Below, one piece after another: positions 11,101 to 19,384 of a stretch of DNA of 64,000 nt (position 1 is the stretch's first letter; every line of letters starts with the position of its first letter). The translations under genes and the position numbers were made by a program. Under the pieces are notes generated by a model. The model ran no database searches and was not told the origin of the DNA. It saw only the letters and a list, made by a program, of their open reading frames with translations. The stretch is from Cryoendolithus antarcticus (lineage: Eukaryota; Ascomycota; Dothideomycetes; Cladosporiales; Cladosporiaceae). The stretch is taken from NCBI GenBank assembly GCA_002077065.1, contig NAJO01000037.1, positions 62,001 to 126,000 on the forward strand, written 5' to 3'.

Positions 11101-11290
11101 TGCAACGAGAATTTTGGAGCTGGCTACGACGGACAACGCAAGCTTCAGAACTGCCATCAACGCATTGTCAAATGCGCATAGGAGCTTACTGGAGCGCATA
11201 CTGCAGGCTCGAGCGGGGGCGCAGGTCAGTCAGGATACCAACGGTGATACGGAGCCTACGATTGCGTTGAAGATGAATTTCGGCGGATGA
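5183..11290 (+). CDS. LAA1: Laa1/HEATR5-type HEAT-repeat protein, 2035 aa
   Basis: One uninterrupted 6.1-kb reading frame. The first in-frame ATG, at 5183, gives an N-terminus (MAEPEAAPEAP) followed by the conserved WELDVTRLHSLPSEQQELYLL region of the HEATR5 family. The protein is almost wholly alpha-helical HEAT/ARM-like repeats, and its length is close to yeast Laa1 (about 2000 aa) and human HEATR5B (about 2070 aa). Laa1 binds the AP-1 clathrin adaptor and keeps it on trans-Golgi/endosome membranes. A Lys-rich acidic insertion (coding 6040-6130) and a low-complexity linker near 8930-9040 interrupt the repeats. Absence of introns over this length is notable beside the intron-rich small genes in the window. 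The assignment rests on length, repeat character and the N-terminal motif; other giant HEAT proteins fit less well. Confidence 0.85.
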   Translation: MAEPEAAPEAPATIAPAPSGLPQIKSDWELDVTRLHSLPSEQQELYLLSFTAGLATHVENFSADGATAEQTALKKELFQVINLSSPPPTRVIRNNVGRCFSAILTKGSRKILYESIHDCVDILNAPVKDKDLRGKHAATHCLGAVFEAAGDSAMSLSPLACTALLKQLKPAANDAGYRSAIYRALGKVVKGIVAAIDEELGRNTWKLARTAVAGDKSFLVQASACKCLEHLINHTTYFDNSNDFEKLQTALWKAMESTSIALRRAAVSCLSAVLVKAHSESPNKEAIPRIKKPKKAKKKTPGEEADEEIERTSSPIPEKPATSLSLSLAEIMRTLSMQYMRSTTTHRARGAVINTYIRIFRGLGESVVEQHYGEIARHLFVDVLSHPGLTFSKYRQLASRKYVRVILEQVIGRMLGETAQLNACRFLLNEIIKDYPQAIKERAEPTKQTLTAAVSALTSLIQCLDAGAGTIAELCREGLLQVLQHPSFVVQIHAARALKALVLAVPQQLLPSVTICMNSVSRELNLLNTQRQSPKRCIGYAHGLSAVLSASSRHPLYGSVDVYARVLDQATNLLKSSSSSDLRISGCQLQVAWVMIGGLMSLGPNFIKIHLPQLMLLWKNALPKPLPNESTSKRSVFELSYLAHVRETALGSIEAFLTFNQRLLTLDTSRRLSAMLEHTVAFLQGLPQKKTTDDPSNRLMSSMQLQDYEVTVRRRVFRCFSLLLTRSSHGAIESASHSMMLPLAVASFSSTDYAAPNSLSASIASSSGSFESIWETADNHGFGVSSLVCRLAIWDPASRDQARHWTSRSDDEAVVNDVSVTPVIGAAEYDPAACYIDPDVDSDSLPVIADTETVNAAIAVFGLSLPLQTPKVQESVLEQVSASLSSSSLQKDPARKAAVTVNIALALYLALRVTTGDTGSTKGSLQSAQAEKVLQDILHVLIKDPDHSVRLLAADALGRLCSSSGSALTTNEVTQLIEMIVSNREPHVRAGCALALACIHTRLGGMAAGYHMKNIVGILMSLAADSHPLVHFWALEALGRVAESAGLNFSAYVTSTLGMLSQLYVSDSHNSENATLASSNMSLDLSVSAAIAHGVDALINVLGPGLQDMTKARDMLLTLVSLFDVDTDVETLLASLRCMEHLSVYAPGHLQTDDYVRRLQGDIDSDSAELSHAAVSGMFSLMRRDAPEIIRIAKPGLEERLWEYLNAQPDTPAVRNIFLNWLQQAGSSDPTEWIARCNTVLTKSKSRVELPKTALPKNTPAPDVVDEEVAGFAVSEGAAKEDDSQTPTSTQELMRWQVRLFAMELLFTLIATISKEAAIREDTSGEAALQYKLADIVRIAFSASTAPVASLRIVGLRIVEQILKMFGRTPDPDFAEAMLLEQYQAQISSALTPAFAADSSPELAAEAVDVCATFISTGIVTDIERMGRILKLLVSALESFSKDSETATIGDLRALSSNAQVMVRMAVFSAWAELQVASVEQKYLEVVVKPHIAQLVPLWLSSLREYSRLRFEPDISAAIGPPGPNDDLDSVYAALNRQTLLAFYQDSWLSLVDAIASLVDENSEFVFDALDNKDTVIKAEGTNGVSRRKSAGINYHEEPVAFFFVLFGLAFESLAVRTIEDDVVTSQRNMDILQALKKILRPSVSGKAIYQDVVFSECMDLLDRIVLTECLGVQAIIVEIARNLCITHPSSRQSGEETQVNSESLSDDIEQLFELTRIIVLVISGLVPGLSNNPVAVRLESSDEAVALVRTSMQALVDVSEVFPSIIRTDLHATILHIFVTICGTGSCQAAVVPQTLPILRRFIVSTVADVQPETHSQLINTLKRFQLILRNAQKRETEASLACEKNTLLACTVLISTAPDVFVDTNAAVNKFVEDLCECLESRMTSRVAAGCIRTLLMANIAPRYFLTHALAFLSAPPEIEGLDESRTLVAQTLTAYNPRIPAEGRLPALVMVLSALLQRVEQGGPTLHQETATRILELATTDNASFRTAINALSNAHRSLLERILQARAGAQVSQDTNGDTEPTIALKMNFGG

Positions 11291-11609
11291 ATTGAGCACA
11301 GGCTGCGCAGCACGTACCCGTACATTGGGTTCAATGTAACATTGACATACCGTTTGCTTTGTGGGCATAGAGAGTACGACTGCTTATCACCCAAAAGGTG
11401 TCACACGTAGAGCATCGAACCGTACAGGACGCTATGACGTAAGCATATCTCGAAGATAAGCAGCTGTATTGCAGATAGGCTCGAACACGACATGTTCCCA
11501 TACTATCTATGGCTGTCTCTTAGCCATACTCGACCTGTTCTGTTGGCGCTATACCCCGCGCCATTCGTGACCCTACAAGACGCCGTTCCTTTGCAGAGAA
11601 ATAGATGCT
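11291..11609. other. Intergenic, LAA1 3' end to dihydropyrimidinase promoter
   Basis: About 320 bp with no coding signal that I can support. It should hold the LAA1 terminator and the promoter of the downstream gene in the same orientation. Confidence 0.5.
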
Positions 11610-13094
11610 ATGGCGCTTGATTATGACCTCGTCATCGTCAACGGTATCGTTGTCACTGATGATGCGATCTCCGAGGTGGACATCGCGATCAAAGGCGAGC
11701 AGATTGCATCCCTCGGTCCTCGCGGAAGCTTCAGCAATGACATTGCTGGGCGCACGATCGATGCCGAGGGTGGCTATATCACGCCTGGTGGTATAGACGC
11801 ACATGTTCACCTTGAAGAACCGCAGCTCTTCGGCAAGGGCAGCAGTGCAGATACATTCGAAACCGGCACCAGATCCGCTATCTGTGGAGGCACGACTACG
11901 ATCATTGCATTCGCACCACAGCAGAGGACCGAGGATAGCCTGCTGTCAACCCTCGAGGCTACCCACAAGAAGGCGGAGGGCAAGTGCTATACAGACTACT
12001 CGTTCCATTTGCTCGTCTCCAATCCGTCTGACAGGGCATTGGCGGAGTTCTCCATCCTGAGGGAGAAAGGGATTTCGTCTCTCAAGATCTACATGACTTA
12101 CGCAGCATTGCAGTTGAACGATGGGCAGATACTAGACATCTTACTCGCGGCGAGGGAACATGGGATTACGACGCTGATACATGCTGAGAACAACGACTTG
12201 ATCCTGTGGATGACTGCTCAACTCGAGAAGCGGAAGATGTTAGCTCCTAGATATCACGCGACTTCACACCCAGCCATGGCCGAGATCGAAGCCACATACC
12301 GCGCAATCTGTCTGTCCGAGTTTATAGACGTTCCCATTCTACTGGTCCACATCAGCTCACCAGCAGCCGCTGCTCACATCCGCTCAGCACAGTCTCGTGG
12401 TCTGCCAGTATATGCCGAAACCTGCCCGCAATATCTCTTCCTCACCAAGGCTGACCTCGACAAGCCTGGGTTCGAAGGTGCAAAGTGTGTCTGCTCCCCG
12501 CCTCCTCGGGAGAACGAGCAAGATCAAGAGGGTATCTGGCAAGGCCTCGAGGACGGCACGTTCACAGTTTTGAGTAGCGATCACTGTCCATTCATCTACG
12601 ACGATAGCGAGACGGGAAAGAAGACATGCGTCACAGCAGAGTATCCAGAGGGCCAATTCAAGTACATCCCGAATGGCTGTCCAGGTGTTGAGACGCGATT
12701 ACCTCTGGCTATGAGTGCCGAGCGACTGGAGATAAAACGATTTGTCGAAGTGACAACCACGAATGCTGCGAAGCTCTACGGCCTGTACCCTCGCAAAGGT
12801 ACCCTCTCGGCGGGACAAAGTGACGCGGACCTAGTCATATGGTACCCATCAGGCAAGCTCGGCACCTTCGCTTTGACCAATGGGATGTTGCACCATAACG
12901 TTGACTACACGCCTTACGAAGGAAAGACTCTGACGCAGTGGCCGAGGTATACGATCTTACGTGGCAGTGTCATGTGGGATCGAGACGGAGAAGGACTTGT
13001 CGGGAAGGCTGGACAGGGCTCGTTCCTGCACCGGGACAAGAGCTCGCTCAAAGGGCCTCTGAGCTCAGAGCCGTGGGACATTCGAGGGTTCTGA
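11610..13094 (+). CDS. PYD2: Dihydropyrimidinase, 494 aa
   Basis: A single-exon amidohydrolase that opens the ring of dihydrouracil or dihydrothymine, the second step of reductive pyrimidine breakdown. The two-metal site is complete: His65 and His67 in DAHVH, the lysine to be carbamylated (Lys159 in SSLKIYMTY), His191 (IHAEN), His247 (LVHISSP) and Asp324 (SSDHCPF). Length matches the dihydropyrimidinase/hydantoinase family. The ATG at 11610 gives the expected short beta-strand start (DYDLVIVNGIVV). No targeting signal is seen, so it is probably cytosolic. Related hydantoinases and dihydroorotases share the fold; the GCPGVETRLPL and CSPPPR segments favour dihydropyrimidinase. No other gene of the pathway is visible in the window. 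Confidence 0.93.
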   Translation: MALDYDLVIVNGIVVTDDAISEVDIAIKGEQIASLGPRGSFSNDIAGRTIDAEGGYITPGGIDAHVHLEEPQLFGKGSSADTFETGTRSAICGGTTTIIAFAPQQRTEDSLLSTLEATHKKAEGKCYTDYSFHLLVSNPSDRALAEFSILREKGISSLKIYMTYAALQLNDGQILDILLAAREHGITTLIHAENNDLILWMTAQLEKRKMLAPRYHATSHPAMAEIEATYRAICLSEFIDVPILLVHISSPAAAAHIRSAQSRGLPVYAETCPQYLFLTKADLDKPGFEGAKCVCSPPPRENEQDQEGIWQGLEDGTFTVLSSDHCPFIYDDSETGKKTCVTAEYPEGQFKYIPNGCPGVETRLPLAMSAERLEIKRFVEVTTTNAAKLYGLYPRKGTLSAGQSDADLVIWYPSGKLGTFALTNGMLHHNVDYTPYEGKTLTQWPRYTILRGSVMWDRDGEGLVGKAGQGSFLHRDKSSLKGPLSSEPWDIRGF

Positions 13095-13357
13095 AGCGTA
13101 TGCCTTCACCTAGGTCGCCAACAAGCCTTCCGAAATGTGTGAGGCAGTGACCGAACGTCTGAGATGCCCATCAAAGGGACAGTATAGTCGTCGTATATCG
13201 CTGAGAACACATACAGAGCGCCGCCCACTCGTCCACCTGGTCTCTCAAGGTGTCAAATTAGCTGCGGCTACTACCGCCTACTGTGCCACCCTGCTGCCTA
13301 CTCTCTTCATACTGCAATACTCCAACGTTTCTCAACGTGCTCCACGAAAGTGACAAC

Positions 13358-14082
13358 ATGGCTAGGCGACGCAACGACAAGGCCACTAGAAAACGCTCTA
13401 CTGAATTTGGCAAACGTCGTCGCCGTCGCCATCCCCCACCACCATTTGAGAGTGTTCTGACCTCAGATGATACGGCAATTATTCTCTCTTACTCGTCATG
13501 TCTCATTTCCACTGACTCTCACAGTGTCCGATCCTAGATCTGCCCACGGAAGTTCGTTGCGTAATCTACGACCTCATCCTACCAGCGCATACACTGGTCG
13601 TACCCTCTCGCGGGACTTGGGCAGAACCCTACGTAGTGATCTCCCCGCTGGTCAGCATCTGCAAGCTCATTAGGACTGAGTTCCTCCAGCACAAACGCCA
13701 CAGTCTACTGAGCACAAGCCGTACACTGAGAATCTACGTGCCTAGATTTGACTTCGCGCAAGCCATCAAGGCCATCGACTGTCTTTGGGCGAGCGAACCC
13801 GGCAGCGCACCTCTTCACGGCATGACGATTGTGCTCATCGTTGATGGCCCGGACACCAACACTCGCAGCCTCGGGAAATGGATTCAGCATTCAGCTGCTG
13901 GTAATCTGAACATTCAGTATCTCCTCCGCTTTGATATGATGAGCAAAGAGCATCACAAGCTCACGCATACGGTACTCCGCGCAATGAAGAGTTCGGTCCC
14001 TGCGTCAGCGGAGTGGCAGGGACTGCGCAATGCAATGAGCTCCTGTAGCTGGCCACGTGGTGTACCAGAAGGCTGTAAGTGA
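13358..14082 (+). CDS. Tandem paralogue 1: small LDLPTE..IYD protein, 224 aa, GC-AG intron
   Basis: Exons 13358-13474 and 13525-14082. The first exon encodes a very basic N-terminus (MARRRNDK, then KRRRRRH). The second starts CPILDLPTEVRCVIYDLIL, the F-box-like/2EXR-like helix seen at the start of many small dothideomycete proteins, followed by ISPLVSICKLIRTEFLQH. The intron uses a GC donor (GCAATT) with a CTGAC branch site and CAG acceptor. It sits at exactly the same codon as the GT-AG intron in the next gene, and both exons are phase 0, which supports the join. If the intron were retained, a stop would follow at about 13535. The gene is clearly a tandem duplicate of the gene at 14551. Function unknown; such proteins may act as substrate adaptors, but that is inference. 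It could also be decaying if the GC donor is not used. Confidence 0.6.
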
Positions 14083-14550
14083 CTCCTGCTCGCGTTCCTA
14101 TGAAAAGGTGGCGGGTCCGCTACATGGTGTATGGACTGACATGATAAAGTTGTCTGGAGCTGTTCAGGGTGATCGTGGCCCGAGAGACGATGTGTAGATC
14201 GGTGCTGCTGAGGTGACACGAAGAATGGAAGATGCCACGTGAAGACATAGGCAATCTTTATTCGGCCACTCCCGCTTTACTGTGCCGTGCTGCTGCCTAA
14301 CGGTACTTGGACCCAATTCCCAAATGCGACGTCCTTAGGCTCATCGCTACTACTCACTCCGATCTTTCCAATATTCTATAGCGTTTGCTGGCTGGATGCC
14401 GCGACGGTGGTTCTCTACAAGGCTGAGGCAATTGTGGTGCCTCCATAGCATGCTGAGCGCTGCTCTCAATAGAACTTGATCTTCGGTCAGCAACATTATA
14501 TTTATCGATAGCATCCCAGAAGGAGGGACTGCAGGGCGCAGAACAACGCG
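14083..14550. other. Spacer between tandem paralogues
   Basis: About 470 bp with no ORF that I can support. It should include the terminator of the first copy and the promoter of the second. Confidence 0.4.
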
Positions 14551-15312
14551 ATGGCTCGACGTCGTGTCGCGACAACATTCGGTAAACGCCGTCGCCCCCG
14601 TCGTGCACCTTTCCTGAGCGTCCTGCTATCGACCGAACGAGTACGTATGCCTATTAGAGCCATGCATATCCGACTGACGTCTTAGTGCCCATTGCTGGAC
14701 CTACCGCCAGAGCTCCGTTGCATGATCTACGACCGCGTTCAGCCACGCAAGCTGATGGTTACAGCCCAAGGCCATCATACCGTCGTATCGCCGCTCCTGG
14801 CCATCTGCAGATGCATACGCACAGAGTTCCTACAACACATCGGCAAACGAACTGATCTTCTATGGAAAAGCCAGCGAATTCACGTGATGGTGCAGAATTT
14901 CGACTTATTTCCCGTGCTCAGATTGTTCTCGAGCTTTACCGCCTCCGCTGCCCTGAGTGACTGCAATATCGACATCACATTCATCCATAACAGCTTATCT
15001 CTGAATCGTGACAGCTTCAAGAAGTGGCTACAGTATCTCACTACGCAGCAGCTGACGATCACTTACCGTCCTGACTGGTCGGCTCTAGGCCACGACGACC
15101 ACTTAGCCCTACACACGATCGTCTATACCGTCCACGACATGATTCCAAGAGGCAAAGAGTACGAGTCGCTGGGAAGGGCCATCGTTGGTTGTGACTGGCC
15201 AGCAGCGGCACGCAACGATGGCTTCTGCCCATCGTCGTTTCGCATGGACAAGCGAATCCGCACTAACGATCCCGCTCGATATAACGTGAAGGGCGAACGG
15301 ATTGCCCAATGA
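14551..15312 (+). CDS. Tandem paralogue 2: small LDLPPE..IYD protein, 238 aa
   Basis: Exons 14551-14640 and 14686-15312, joined by a 45-nt intron with a GTACGT donor, CTGAC branch site and TAG acceptor; phase 0. Exon 1 encodes an Arg-rich leader (MARRRVATTFGKRRRPRR). Exon 2 starts CPLLDLPPELRCMIYDRV, an F-box-like/2EXR-like motif, then VVSPLLAICRCIRTEFLQH. It aligns with the preceding gene through the leader, the splice point, the IRTEFLQH block, a K-W-[IL]-Q block and a C-terminal region of similar spacing. The C-terminus is longer than in copy 1 and is basic. The arginine-rich leader could be a nuclear or nucleolar signal. Function is unknown; membership in an expanded lineage-specific family is inference. 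Confidence 0.7.
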
Positions 15313-15635
15313 CGGGAAGTGAGGCTAGGAGAGTGGCAGTCATCAATGCGGCAGAACTTGGGCGAAGACTGGTGTGAGCATTCTGGTCTTTCATCGGGAT
15401 GCTGTCTAATGAACCAGCTTACAGCGCCGTCGATGGTAGCAGTGGTAGAGTCTTTGACTTGTACGAGCGTGTGTCGGTACAAGGTCATTCGCTGAATGTC
15501 ATCGTTTCATTAGGTAAATGTACACGTATCATACATCACCCCTCCTAGCCGGAGCAGAGTCATCCCAACCCGTTACCCAATAACGTCCCTTCAAGCTCCA
15601 AACGCCCTGCTAAGTGACCTTGGGTATACATCGCA
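15313..15635. other. Convergent intergenic stretch
   Basis: About 320 bp between the 3' ends of two convergent genes. I see no gene here. Confidence 0.5.
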
Positions 15636-16577
15636 TCACACCAGCCTCCTAGTCCTGTCCACCAGCCTCAATGCGCCGCCTTCCGGTCTCTCCTCGCATA
15701 GCGCCAGCTCCGGCATTCCCTGTTCCGCTCTTCTCTTCCCATTCAAACTGCCCAGTAGCCAATCAGTCACGCTCACCACCCTCGTCAGATTATCCCACCG
15801 TCCTCCCTGCTCTGTGTGCTCAATGACGTGCTTCGCGATCCTGCCCTTTTCGTCGAACTCGAAGATGAAGATGCCGCAGAACTCCTCATCTCTGTCATTG
15901 TCCTCGGCGGCAGAGCCAGATGACAGGCCAGAGATGAACGTCTTGATCCTCTCCACTGGGTCCTTTGCGCCAATGCCGACGCCGCGGTAGACTCCCCCGC
16001 TACCATCTCTGAACTTCGTCTTGCCGCAAGTCTTCCACTTGACTACCAGCTTCTCGCCACCGCCGCCTTCGAGCCTGTCAACGCCATTGCGCACCATTCG
16101 CTCGGAGAGAATGGTGAGCTTGACATTGCCCACAAGCGGTACACGTCCCCAAGCAACAGGTGCGGTCCAGAGCGCCGCTACGTAAGCTATTCGTCCCGAG
16201 ACTGTAGGAAGGTGCGGATGTGTTGACGGGAACAGATGCAGGGTAATCTGTGGCGAGAGGATCTCGGAAGGTAATGGCGATTGTAGCAGTGTGGGGAGGC
16301 GAGCGTGGAGCTCGCGGACGGTCTTCCCCAGCTGCAGGGTCCTTTCATCTGGTGGCCGGTGATCACCACCAGTCAGACGCGGAGGAGTGCTGGTGAAGTA
16401 GACGTCGCGGTTCAGACCATCCAGATCTTGGACTTGCGCAAAGCAGCGGCATGTTTGCGAACAGAAGGCGGGTGAGGCGCAAGCTGCTGATCCAACCACA
16501 GCCGATCGCAGTGCGGCAACTCTCTGTAGGCGTAGGCGTGATGGCAGTAGTGAGCGCATCAGCCTATTGGATGTCAT
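15636..16577 (-). CDS. Conserved fungal protein, probably mitochondrial, function unknown, 313 aa
   Basis: Single exon. The N-terminus (MTSNRLMRSLLPSRLRLQRVAALRSA) is rich in Arg, Leu and Ser without acidic residues, a good mitochondrial presequence. A proline-rich linker (STPPRLTGGDHRPPDERTL) is followed by a domain with LPTLLQSPLPSEILSPQITL, the basic strand EKLVVKWKTCGKTKFRDG, and a C-terminal half with GIFIFEFDEKGRIAKHVIEH and VVSVTDWLLGSL. The alternating strand and helix pattern with FEFDEKGRI is reminiscent of NTF2-like or DUF2358-type folds, but I cannot assign it firmly. As far as I recall, similar fungal proteins carry unhelpful database names. Its neighbour on the same strand is the epimerase gene, whose stop is about 440 bp away. 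Confidence 0.8.
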   Translation of the reverse strand: MTSNRLMRSLLPSRLRLQRVAALRSAVVGSAACASPAFCSQTCRCFAQVQDLDGLNRDVYFTSTPPRLTGGDHRPPDERTLQLGKTVRELHARLPTLLQSPLPSEILSPQITLHLFPSTHPHLPTVSGRIAYVAALWTAPVAWGRVPLVGNVKLTILSERMVRNGVDRLEGGGGEKLVVKWKTCGKTKFRDGSGGVYRGVGIGAKDPVERIKTFISGLSSGSAAEDNDRDEEFCGIFIFEFDEKGRIAKHVIEHTEQGGRWDNLTRVVSVTDWLLGSLNGKRRAEQGMPELALCEERPEGGALRLVDRTRRLV

Positions 16578-17014
16578 GGTAGCAGTGCCATCGGGAGAAA
16601 GGGGAGGATACTGTCACGATTGGAACAGATGCCGTGGTTATCAATCCATATCGTCTAGACAAAAGGACCGACACGGACATGATGCAGTCAAAGAGAGTTT
16701 GAGCTCGGGCCACGCATATCGATGTTTCTCAAGAGTATTAAACATCAGTTCGCAACAAAGCGAGTATAGTATGGGACGGCTGTTGAGAGGTGGACACGGC
16801 TTGTCGCTAGTTTCTGTCGCGTCGAGATTTTCAGAGTGCGGCAGTGTAGTGCTTCACCGCCGCAGCTGATATGGAATAGGTACTGTCTAAGAGGCACACT
16901 TGAAGAAGCACACGTTTCGAGAATTTATCGTCCATCTTCGAGAGATTATTGGTACGCCTGCAGTCAGGTAATGCTGAAGAAGAATGCTGTACACATATGG
17001 TGTCCACAAGGATC
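16578..17014. other. Intergenic, promoter side of the unknown mitochondrial protein
   Basis: About 440 bp between two minus-strand genes. I see nothing else that I can support. Confidence 0.4.
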
Positions 17015-17983
17015 TCACACCTTATAGTACTTCCTCCAGTCATGCACATCCTTGAATCCAAGCACCTCCCTAATCTTCCGATTGCTCAGCGGTGCCTCGT
17101 ACTCGCCCATCTCCCTCGTAATCTTCGTTCCTGGCGCGTTCTTCGCCAAGAACTCCTTCGTAGTCTCCTTTGTCGTGATCGTATCGTTTGTTGCATTGAA
17201 GATCTGGAAACCCAGCCCATCCTTCTGTATCGCCAGATCACAAATTTGTCCCAGATCCCTCGCATCGATGTAAGACCAGGCATTCCGCTTGCGAGTCATC
17301 GGCTGTCCGACGTGTTTGGGGAAGTCGCGTTCGTACTCGTGTGGTTCTACAACGTTGCCAACGCGGAGGACGTAAATATCGTTCTTGTAGCGGCGGGCGA
17401 AAGTACGGGCTGTGCGTTCGCCGCAGATCTTACTGAGTGCGTAGGTATCCATTGGGTCGACATCGTAGTCCTCCTCCAGCGGGAAAGAGTGGTAGTCTGT
17501 GTCTCCCTCGCTGAAGCAGACGCCGTAGACGGTCTCTGAGCTGCATGTGATGATTTTCTTGACGCCGAGCTTGCTGCCAGCTTCGATGATGTTGTAGGTT
17601 GAAAGGACGTTGCCGCGGAAGGTCTCGTTGTCTGGGACCAGCAAATTTCTCGCGTACGCGGCCATATGAAATATGGCGTCAGGAGGTGATGGTGGGGCGC
17701 CCTCGTCATAGCCTTCGAAGCCGTAATGACTTGTCAAAGCGTTGAAGACTTGACCGGAGTCTGAGAGGTCGCACTTCAGTGTCGTTACGCCGGCTTTTGG
17801 GTCTGGGTAGTCGACGAGATCGAGGTTGAGGATCTTCGCTTATTAGCTTGGGACCGTACTGCCTGCATGGTAGTAGCAGCATACCTTATAGCCTTTCTCA
17901 AGCAAGTGAGGGACGACATGTCTACCCGCTTTGCCACTTCCTCCAGTGAGGACGATCCTCTTTCCTGCGCCCGATTGTGCCAT
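17015..17983 (-). CDS. NAD-dependent epimerase/dehydratase (extended SDR), 305 aa
   Basis: Exons 17885-17983 and 17015-17833, joined by a 51-nt intron (GTATGC donor, CTAAT branch site, AAG acceptor) in phase 0. The N-terminus carries the Rossmann nucleotide-binding motif TGGSGKAGRHV, which is missing if only the large exon is read. The catalytic set is present: SSETVYG (Ser) and YALSK (Tyr-x3-Lys). It resembles UDP-glucose 4-epimerase-like and uronate-dehydrogenase-like extended SDR proteins; the sugar substrate cannot be read from sequence. An in-frame upstream ATG at 17992 would add three residues. No signal peptide is seen, so it is probably cytosolic. Confidence 0.88.
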
Positions 17984-18556
17984 TGTTTTCATGTGTCGTG
18001 TTCAGAAGTCGTCGAGTTGTGATGGTATACAAAGCTGGCGTGAAGGTACTTGTATCTAAGACGCGATGGTTTGTAGTAAAGAGCTTGTTTGCAACTCAAG
18101 AAAAGTTTCCATGCAGTGACCTTCTACCTGCAGCAATGTGCGAGAGCTGTCCCTGAGAGACGTCATGCGTTCTGATGAAGTCGGACAAAGTGAGTCCGGG
18201 CAAGCTTCTGGCGCGGGAAGTTCGCTGAAATACTGAGGCCGACTCTACTGTTTCACATGCGTCGCCAACATGTGTGAGTATTCGAGGCGAGTGTGCCATA
18301 ACGAAGAGACCAGATGGACTCGAGACTCCTACGACAAGTCGCACCCATTACTCCTCCGAAAGGTCGTGATGATCGAATCATGTCGCACTTTCGACTGTAT
18401 CGAGCATGGTATGCCCTGTGGCGCCGCAGTGTAAAGAAGTCCTTGTGATGAGCTCCCGGCACCGAGACGACAAGAGTCGTACCGAAATGGATGTTCACAC
18501 CAGTTTCTGAATCTCGCAGGGCTGTATTCTTGGCCACAGTTTCGACAGACCGAAAC
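17984..18556. other. Intergenic, epimerase promoter and EMI1 3' end
   Basis: About 570 bp between two minus-strand genes. No additional gene could be supported. Confidence 0.4.
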
Positions 18557-19255
18557 TTACTTCCCACCCATGATGCCCTCCGCCTCGTCGTACTTCTCAC
18601 CGAACGCCGTATCCACGCCCTTCATTCTGATCTCCCAAACATTCTCGCTACTCCCAAACTTCTCCTTCCTCCGCTCTTCCCTCTTCCGATAGTAATCGGC
18701 GATCAGCTCTTGCTTGTCGCTTTCCTTGTACGTCCTGATCCGCATGCAGAACCAAAAAGCGCCCCAGTGTTCTGAGCAGGGCTGTAGTGATCCGTAACGG
18801 TAGATGTCGTTGAACTTTCCGCCCGCTGACTGACAGTAGAAGGCTGCGTCGAAGGCGGTGCGACACGACATTGTGCGTGGGTAGAGGGCGGCGGGCGAGA
18901 TGTCGAGGGTGCCATCAGGGTTCACGCGGCGACCAGTGGTGTCCGTGAGGGGTGCTGATGGAGCCGCGGGGGTAGTCTGAGGGTGGAGGCCACCGTGGGC
19001 TGTCCCGTCGGTCGCGGAGGCGGAAGGATCCACGCCGAACTCTCGCAAGAAGGCATCGACTTCAGGATCCCGCGCTACAAACTCTGAAGAAGGTGAGGAT
19101 TGCTGAGCTCCACGTCCGAATATGCGCTGTCGTTGCTCTTCTGTCAAGCTGAAGTCGCGTTTCGGCGCCTCAGGCTGTGAGGGCAAGGGAGTTGCGCTCG
19201 AAGTAGTTGGAGATCTATCGCACCCACTGCTGCTCGAGAATGGCCACCAGCTCAT
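18557..19255 (-). CDS. EMI1: Emi1-like DUF3128 protein with twin CX9C, 232 aa
   Basis: Single exon with an ATG at 19255 (MSWWPFSSSSG). The C-terminal half holds the DUF3128 core with two CX9C pairs, CRTAFDAAFYC (Cys131/141) and CSEHWGAFWFC (Cys160/170), separated by GGKFNDIYRYG. This is the layout of yeast Emi1 (early meiotic induction 1), a small protein linked to mitochondrial function. Twin CX9C proteins are usually oxidised in the mitochondrial intermembrane space, although whether that applies here is inference. The N-terminal 110 residues are Ser/Pro-rich and probably disordered. The last third is charged and helical. Confidence 0.88.
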   Translation of the reverse strand: MSWWPFSSSSGCDRSPTTSSATPLPSQPEAPKRDFSLTEEQRQRIFGRGAQQSSPSSEFVARDPEVDAFLREFGVDPSASATDGTAHGGLHPQTTPAAPSAPLTDTTGRRVNPDGTLDISPAALYPRTMSCRTAFDAAFYCQSAGGKFNDIYRYGSLQPCSEHWGAFWFCMRIRTYKESDKQELIADYYRKREERRKEKFGSSENVWEIRMKGVDTAFGEKYDEAEGIMGGK

Positions 19256-19384
19256 GATTGCGCCTGCCACCGGTCCATGTTCTTGTCACAGGTCTCTGAG
19301 CCTCGGGGAAGAGTGAACTTCGCTCGTTCGCGGTACTGAAGTCCGTGCGCAACGACTTTAACTTCCGCTCTACAGCGCTGTCAC

